Of a DNA stretch of 64,000 bases, positions 62,239 through 64,000 are shown one piece after another. Source of the stretch: Gammaproteobacteria bacterium (GTDB lineage Bacteria; Pseudomonadota; Gammaproteobacteria; Pseudomonadales; JAUIET01). The stretch's first letter is position 1. Every line of letters begins with the position of its first letter. Location of the stretch: the NCBI GenBank assembly GCA_030431775.1, contig JAUIHW010000005.1, positions 1-64,000 on the forward strand, read 5' to 3'. The notes under the pieces are model-generated. The model had not been told where the DNA came from. It searched no databases and was given only the letters and a program-made list of their open reading frames with translations. The position numbers and the translations under genes were made by a program.

Positions 62239-63194
62239 CAGGCTGCCTCGCTCTTGTTTGCTTTCTTGGCCTCGTAGGCACGTAATGCATCACGTACCCA
62301 GGCGCCGTCATCATGGGCTTTTTTGTGTGTGGCCACCCGGTCCCGATTGCACATGCCGTCACCGCTGATCACCCGCTGGAATTCTTCCCAGTCAATTTCA
62401 CCAAAATCGTAGTGGCCACGCTCTTCATTCCACTTCAAATCCGGGTCCGGAATTTCCAGGCCCAGGAAATCGGCTTGTGGCACGGTCTGGTCAACAAAGT
62501 CCTGGCGCAATGTGTCGTTGCTTTTGCGCTTGATCTTCCACTTCATTGACTGCCCACTGTGCGCCGACTCGGCGTCATGCGGACCAAACATCATCAGCGA
62601 CGGCCACCACCAGCGGTTCAATGCATCCTGAGCCATGGCCTTCTGCTCCGCGCTGCCATGCGCCAAGGCGATCAGCGACTCATAGCCCTGGCGCTGGTGA
62701 AAGCTTTCTTCTTTACAGATGCGAATCATCGCCCGGGAGTATGGGCCGTAGGAGGTCCGTTGCAGACTGATCTGGTTAACAATAGCAGCGCCATCCACCA
62801 GCCAGCCTATAGTGCCGATATCGGCCCAGGTCAGTGACGGATAGTTGAAGATTGAGGCGTATTTGGCTCGCCCTTCATGCAGCGCCTCCACCATTTCTTC
62901 ACGGCTGGCACCAAGAGTTTCCGCCGCACTGTACAAATACAGTCCATGGCCGCCTTCGTCCTGCACCTTGGCCAGCAAAATCATTTTACGTCTGAGCGTT
63001 GGTGCGCGGCTAATCCAGTTACCTTCCGGCTGCATGCCGATCACCTCGGAATGGGCGTGCTGTGATATCTGCCGGATCAGGTTCTTTCTATAGCCCTCTG
63101 GCATCCAGTCCTTGGGCTCGATTTTCTGTTCATCGTCAACCCGATCCTGGAAGCGTTTCTCCAGTTCGGCATCATTTACGCTGAATTCAGTCAT
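62238..63194 (-). CDS. paaA: PaaA, catalytic subunit of phenylacetyl-CoA epoxidase
   Basis: A 318-residue diiron oxygenase subunit that forms the 1,2-epoxide of phenylacetyl-CoA. Iron-ligand motifs [10 protein letters not shown] near residue 77 and [12 protein letters not shown] near 167 are complete. It is the first of the tight paaABCDE set. The gap to the thiolase gene upstream contains a palindrome. Confidence 0.94.
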   Translation of the reverse strand: MTEFSVNDAELEKRFQDRVDDEQKIEPKDWMPEGYRKNLIRQISQHAHSEVIGMQPEGNWISRAPTLRRKMILLAKVQDEGGHGLYLYSAAETLGASREEMVEALHEGRAKYASIFNYPSLTWADIGTIGWLVDGAAIVNQISLQRTSYGPYSRAMIRICKEESFHQRQGYESLIALAHGSAEQKAMAQDALNRWWWPSLMMFGPHDAESAHSGQSMKWKIKRKSNDTLRQDFVDQTVPQADFLGLEIPDPDLKWNEERGHYDFGEIDWEEFQRVISGDGMCNRDRVATHKKAHDDGAWVRDALRAYEAKKANKSEAA

Positions 63195-63219
63195 TTAAAT
63201 ACCCCGTTATCCTCTCTAT

Positions 63220-63237
63220 ATGATACATATATATCAT
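63220..63237. promoter_or_regulatory. Palindromic operator candidate upstream of paaA
   Basis: ATGATACATATATATCAT is an 18-bp near-perfect palindrome (one mismatched pair) 26 bp before the paaA start, in the 67-bp gap between the thiolase and paaA genes. It could be the site of PaaX or of a TetR-type PaaR. The assignment to either is inference. Confidence 0.4.
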
Positions 63238-63261
63238 CATAAATCAACTTTTTGTATCGCT

Positions 63262-64000
63262 TTATTCCAGGCGCTCCACCACCATGGCAATCCCCTGCCC
63301 AACACCAATGCACATGGTGCACAGCGCATACCGTCCACCGGTCCGCATTAGCTGGTACACCGCCGTGGTCACCAGGCGTGCACCGCTCATGCCCAGGGGA
63401 TGGCCGAGGGCAATCGCGCCACCATTCGGATTGACGCGCTCGTCATCATCGGCCAGGCCAAGCTGCCTGGTCACTGCCAGCCCCTGCGCAGCAAATGCCT
63501 CGTTCAACTCAATAACGTCCATCTGATCCAACGTCAGGCCAATCATCTCCAGCAGTTTCCGGCTGGCCGGGGCCGGGCCAACCCCCATAATGCGCGGTTC
63601 CACACCCGCAGTGGCCATACCCAGAACCCGCGCTTTTGCCTGCAGACCATGGCGCTGCGCGGCCGCTGGGCTTGCCAACAGCAAAGCGCAAGCGCCGTCA
63701 TTGACGCCGGACGCGTTGCCAGCCGTTACCGTGCCGCCTTCCCGGAACGGCGTACCCAGTCTGGCCAGTGCCTCCAGCGTCGTATCGCCGCGTATGTGCT
63801 CATCGTGTTCCACCACCAGATCATCCTGTTTTCGCCGAGGTACGCGCACCGGCACGATCTCTTCGCCCAGAAGGCCAGCGTCTCGCGCAGCCGCAGCGCG
63901 CTGCTGGCTGCGCAGGGCAAATGAATCCTGAGCGGCGCGTTCAACATTGAAATCTGCGGCCACGTTTTCAGCGGTCTCGGGCATGGAATCAATGCCGTAT
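63262..64000 (-). CDS. paaJ: Thiolase, probably 3-oxoadipyl-CoA thiolase (5' end outside window)
   Basis: The C-terminal 246 residues of a thiolase. The frame continues past the end of the window ([14 protein letters not shown] at the edge). NEAFAAQ, the catalytic His in [16 protein letters not shown], and the second Cys in [12 protein letters not shown] are present. The first nucleophilic Cys lies outside. As the gene before paaA, it probably cleaves 3-oxoadipyl-CoA at the end of the phenylacetate route. The family is certain and the substrate is inferred. Confidence 0.85.
   Translation of the reverse strand, partial: YGIDSMPETAENVAADFNVERAAQDSFALRSQQRAAAARDAGLLGEEIVPVRVPRRKQDDLVVEHDEHIRGDTTLEALARLGTPFREGGTVTAGNASGVNDGACALLLASPAAAQRHGLQAKARVLGMATAGVEPRIMGVGPAPASRKLLEMIGLTLDQMDVIELNEAFAAQGLAVTRQLGLADDDERVNPNGGAIALGHPLGMSGARLVTTAVYQLMRTGGRYALCTMCIGVGQGIAMVVERLE

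Overview
The window looks like a chromosomal segment of a marine, aerobic gammaproteobacterium, probably of the Cellvibrionales/Spongiibacter-Halieaceae type. That is an inference from gene content: three large TonB-dependent receptors, a DUF3604 lipoprotein, wax-ester synthase, many lipoprotein hydrolases, AraC regulators with the long N-terminal domain, and a phenylacetate (paa) operon. I see no rRNA, tRNA or CRISPR array.

Region 1 (1-2.1 kb) is a scar. It holds the 3' part of an IS91-type HUH transposase gene broken twice by near-identical 37-bp inserts, a fragment that looks like the end of an MscS-type channel gene, and an intact msrB. Region 2 (2.3-24.5 kb, all + strand, visibly more AT-rich than what follows) is a lipid and acyl-CoA neighbourhood: DUF3604 protein, thiolase-like protein, decayed AraC gene, patatin phospholipase, WS/DGAT acyltransferase, two paralogous 572-residue acyl-CoA synthetases, class I HMG-CoA reductase, secretory-type lipase, acyl-CoA dehydrogenase, full AraC regulator, TonB receptor, N-acyl-D-amino-acid deacylase-like enzyme, and an M13 peptidase gene that stops before its catalytic domain. 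A 20-bp motif recurs in front of several of these genes and suggests a shared regulon.

Region 3 (24.6-33.6 kb, - strand) reads as one long operon: exported amidase, MadL and MadM transporter subunits, a histidine/serine-decarboxylase-type PLP enzyme, double-ACT protein, TfoX-N protein, MFS transporter, SDR, class III PLP enzyme of the phospho-lyase type, and an APH-type kinase. An AraC activator is divergent. The combination fits catabolism of an amino alcohol (decarboxylate, phosphorylate, eliminate phosphate and ammonia), which is the most novel-looking system here. Region 4 (34.9-40.9 kb) is a TonB receptor with two tandem YtcJ-type amidohydrolase lipoproteins.

Region 5 (41-49 kb, + strand) is an aromatic amine dehydrogenase locus: FeaR-like regulator, aldehyde dehydrogenase, aauB-E-D-A, three c-type cytochromes including a tetraheme one, a b-type membrane protein, and paaY. 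Region 6 (49.2-55.5 kb) has an amidase lipoprotein, a TonB receptor and a penicillin-acylase-family lipoprotein. Region 7 (55.6-64 kb, - strand) is a paa operon: thiolase (cut by the window end), paaA-B-C-D-E, paaX, a FadB-like fusion enzyme, and a MipA-like outer-membrane protein. Regions 5-7 together would take an arylethylamine to an arylacetaldehyde, an arylacetate, and (once CoA-activated elsewhere) through epoxidation toward central metabolism. The several exported amide hydrolases could supply amines or amino compounds upstream of this.
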